From NCBI GenBank assembly GCA_003551305.1, contig PUMJ01000061.1:1-42288 (forward strand): 42,288 nt of DNA. Reading direction: 5' to 3'. The notes under the pieces were generated by a model, which saw nothing but the letters and a program-made list of their open reading frames with translations, was not told the origin of the DNA and made no database searches. A program made the translations under genes and the position numbers. Shown one piece after another: positions 40,252 through 42,288 of the stretch; the first letter of the stretch is position 1; each line of letters starts with the position of its first letter. Source of the DNA: Candidatus Brocadiaceae bacterium. Lineage in GTDB: Bacteria; Planctomycetota; Brocadiia; SM23-32.

Positions 40252-41186
40252 TTACGTCGCCAGCGCTGATACCGCCCACAAGAGCGCCACCCCGGCGATC
40301 CAGATAAACAGGAATATGCCCGCGAGGATGAGCAGAGTGATGATGAGGGGGTTACGCCGCCACTGTCGCCAGGTCGAAACCGCCTCCTCGTGGAGTTCGC
40401 GGCCGGCCTCATCCACCTCCGCAAGGACGCCCCTTTTGCCCTGTTGCGCGGCTCTTTCGAGCATGCCATGTATCGAGGGTCGTCGCAGAACTGCTTTACG
40501 TACGGCGCATCCTCCAGGAAACGAACGTCTGTGAAGCCGGCTTCAACCGCCCGTTGAGCGTATTCCCCCGCGGCCTCGGCGTTACCCTCAGCATATGTCA
40601 CCGCGGCTTTGCCCATCAGAGCATCCGCCCGGCTCGCGGGATCGGCCAGTGCCCTGTCAAAACAGTCCTGCGCCTCGCTCAGGCGTCCCATCTGCAAGCT
40701 CATGAACCCCAGGGCGGGCAGGCCGGATGGCAGGACGTCCGCCCAGGTGACGCACACGCGCCGGGCCCGTTCCGGTTCACCGGAGAACCAGTGACTCGTG
40801 GCCTGCAGCCAGTAGGCGTATGCCCACGGAGGCGTTCCCGTCTTCCGTCCTATCCGTGAGCTAAGCCGGGCCAGCCACGCGGAAGCATGGTGAAGGCGAA
40901 CGATGAAGAAGAAACGGGCCAATCCCAGGACACACAGACGAACCAGCATGACGTACCCACGCAGCACGGCGACCAGCGCCCGCCACGCAAGCCGTGCCCA
41001 CTGCAGCGCGACGGATTTGATGGGGCCCCAGGCCAGCATCACAATCACCACCGCCACGCTGCCCCATCCCACGGCCTCTCCGAGCCGCCCCCGTTCGAGG
41101 GCGTTCAGCACCACGCACGAAGAGATACCGACAAGGACAAGGCCGGATGCCGCCAGCGCTTTCATAACTCCTCGGATGTTGGACAT
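40252..41186 (-). pseudogene. TPR-like membrane protein gene with a frameshift
   Basis: Starts at ATG 41186 with AGAGGAA upstream. Two hydrophobic segments near residues 15-60 are followed by TPR-like helices (AYWLQATSHWFSGEPERARR, LGFMSLQMGRLSEAQDCFDR, VTYAEGNAEAAGEYAQRAVE) and AGFTDVRFLEDAPYVKQF, then CDDPRYMA. At about 40465 the frame shifts: the continuing frame reads MLERAAQQGKRGVLAEVDEA and ends with a hydrophobic tail (NPLIITLLILAGIFLFIWIA), stop at 40252. DPRYxAMLER is the usual TPR continuation, so a lost or extra base is likely. A sequencing error or a second short gene starting at ATG 40464 could explain it as well. Confidence 0.65.
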
Positions 41187-41292
41187 GAGAGTTCCTCTTC
41201 TCGTCATCAACTCTCAGGCGGGGACAGGCAGCGGGCCCGGCCCTGTCGCCCCGTCCAGCACCTCGCTCATCCTCCCGGCAACCACCGAGACT

Positions 41293-41646
41293 TCACCGCC
41301 CCGGGATCAGTCGAGTCTGCCCATCGGGATAGATGGCCACTGAAAAATGGCCTCCCAGCCCTGGCGACGAGTAAGGCCACCAACTGTCTTTGACGTGGAA
41401 CCTAACGTGCCACACACCGTTACTGAAGAGAAAGGCCTCAACCCTATCGTAAATGTCAAGGTCAACCCCTTCCTCCAATGCCACCTGGCGTGCGGTTTCT
41501 ATGGCTTGCTGCTCAGCCTCGGGATCTGGAGACTCCACCACCTGCCACTCACTGGGTCGTCTGCACGCGCCCAGGAGACCCCCGAGGGCCGCCAGCCCCA
41601 GGACCGCCACAACGGCTACCATCACCAGACATAGCCATCTTCTCAT
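41293..41646 (-). CDS. Small lipoprotein of unknown function
   Basis: 117 residues from ATG 41646 with AAAGGAG nine bases before it. Signal peptide RRWLCLVMVAVVAVLGLAAL with a GGLLGAC lipobox, so the mature protein starts at Cys and is probably lipid-anchored. The mature part (about 90 residues) has AEQQAIETARQVALEEGVDL and a beta-rich C-terminus (GVWHVRFHVKDSWWPYSSPG, FSVAIYPDGQTRLIPGR), like a small peptidase-propeptide (PepSY)-like fold. This is a shape impression only. No gene family assigned. Confidence 0.65.
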   Translation of the reverse strand: MRRWLCLVMVAVVAVLGLAALGGLLGACRRPSEWQVVESPDPEAEQQAIETARQVALEEGVDLDIYDRVEAFLFSNGVWHVRFHVKDSWWPYSSPGLGGHFSVAIYPDGQTRLIPGR

Positions 41647-41759
41647 ACCCCGCACTCCTTTCGGCACGAAAGGCGGCCCGCCTGTCGGCCTCATCCTACC
41701 CGTAGCATATCACCCTGCCATCCTCCCGCTGCACCGCGGTGATGTTGTCTTCCAAAGCA

Positions 41760-42288
41760 TCAGCTCGTGGCAACGAGATAGCCGCTAGACCACCGGAACG
41801 CCTGACGGCCGGGGTTCAGTGCGCGGTTGATAACCTCCTCGAGCGGCTCCAGTCCGTATTCCCTGTCCCACGCTTCGTGGCGGGAGCCGGGGTACCGGCG
41901 GCGCAGCTCCTCAAGGCGCTGCACATGCTCGGGACCAAGGTGTTCGCCGAAATCCGCCAGACGCTCAAGCGCATACCGCATGACCTCGTAGCGGGCATCG
42001 CGCGTCGCCTCCATCAGCGTCTCCACCACGATGTCCTCGTTGCCCTCCGCCAGGGACGTCAGCGCACAGAGGGCGTCCATCCGGACGCTCACCTCATCAT
42101 CCTCAGCCGCCACGGTCACGACCTTCAGCGCCGCCCGCGTGCTGTCAGGACGGCCGGCCAGGGCGCGGACGTAGTCCAGGGCGGCCTGGCGCGTCTCCAG
42201 ATCCTCCTCGCGCGCAAGCGTCTGCGCCGCCAGGGGCAGGAATCCCCGCGGCGGGTTCTGCACCTCCGCCAGGAACTCGTAGGCGGCA
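41760..42288 (-). CDS. HEAT-repeat-like protein, start outside the window
   Basis: The open frame runs to the right edge of the window (codons before GTG 42263 stay open), so the start is missing. At least 175 residues remain. The sequence reads as alpha-helical pairs of about 35-40 residues: DLETRQAALDYVRALAGRPD, DEVSVRMDALCALTSLAEGN and DARYEVMRYALERLADFGEH, typical of HEAT/ARM-like scaffolds. The end is Arg-rich. No signal peptide can be judged. It is the first of the minus-strand run of repeat proteins here. Confidence 0.65.
   Translation of the reverse strand, partial: AAYEFLAEVQNPPRGFLPLAAQTLAREEDLETRQAALDYVRALAGRPDSTRAALKVVTVAAEDDEVSVRMDALCALTSLAEGNEDIVVETLMEATRDARYEVMRYALERLADFGEHLGPEHVQRLEELRRRYPGSRHEAWDREYGLEPLEEVINRALNPGRQAFRWSSGYLVATS

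Overview
The window reads as chromosomal DNA of a high-GC, Gram-negative bacterium, most likely a member of Planctomycetota or a nearby PVC or candidate phylum. The Gram-negative call rests on lpxD, TatC and ComEC. The phylum call is an inference from gene style: secreted proteins with 24-residue VTDAGL-type leucine-rich repeats, sulfatases, DUF4838-type and GH106-like enzymes, a DUF6785-like (OPT-like) carrier, and ECF sigma genes beside Spy/CpxP-like proteins. Both ends cut genes: a nucleotide-sugar epimerase at the left and a HEAT-like protein at the right. I saw no rRNA, tRNA, CRISPR array, prophage or complete insertion sequence.

Layout. 1-6.9 kb: epimerase tail, a large glycoside hydrolase-like protein, threonine synthase, a TatC protein with an extra FecR-like domain (minus strand), and a divergent RidA protein. 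7.0-11.8 kb: a minus-strand envelope-stress locus with an RDG-repeat secreted protein, an ECF sigma factor, a small membrane protein, a Spy-like protein, a 640-base non-coding stretch with an orphan promoter, a zinc-finger anti-sigma factor, a second Spy-like protein and an arginine-rich secreted protein. 12.0-16.9 kb: XerC/D recombinase, corrinoid adenosyltransferase, then a GAF-PP2C phosphatase overlapping a histidine kinase. 17.0-18.8 kb: a DUF4838 protein.

19.2-22.7 kb is a quinone and respiration block: polyprenyl diphosphate synthase and a MenA-like prenyltransferase on the plus strand, meeting DoxX and a type II NADH dehydrogenase on the minus strand. 23.2 kb: smpB with an apparently leaderless promoter. 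23.7-29.6 kb: a minus-strand set of OPT-like carrier, sulfatase and secreted alpha/beta hydrolase, probably for an organic sulfate ester or sulfated glycan. 29.8-36.8 kb: housekeeping genes lpxD, tadA, comEC, folC and a class II aldolase-like gene. 36.8-42.3 kb: an unknown membrane protein, a repeat-rich 700-base gap, and a row of minus-strand exported or repeat proteins with signs of recent duplication and decay, namely an LRR lipoprotein, an LRR-tail chimera, a frameshifted TPR-like gene, a lipoprotein and a HEAT-like protein.

The most unusual features are the TatC-FecR fusion with a predicted seventh membrane segment, the two-part ECF sigma locus with low-complexity secreted proteins, an isolated near-consensus promoter facing a gene-free stretch, and several small duplications: 115 bp shared by two neighbouring genes, 29 bp over a stop codon, and 132 bp and 72 bp coding repeats. 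Functional calls come from reading the proteins by eye; no database search was run.
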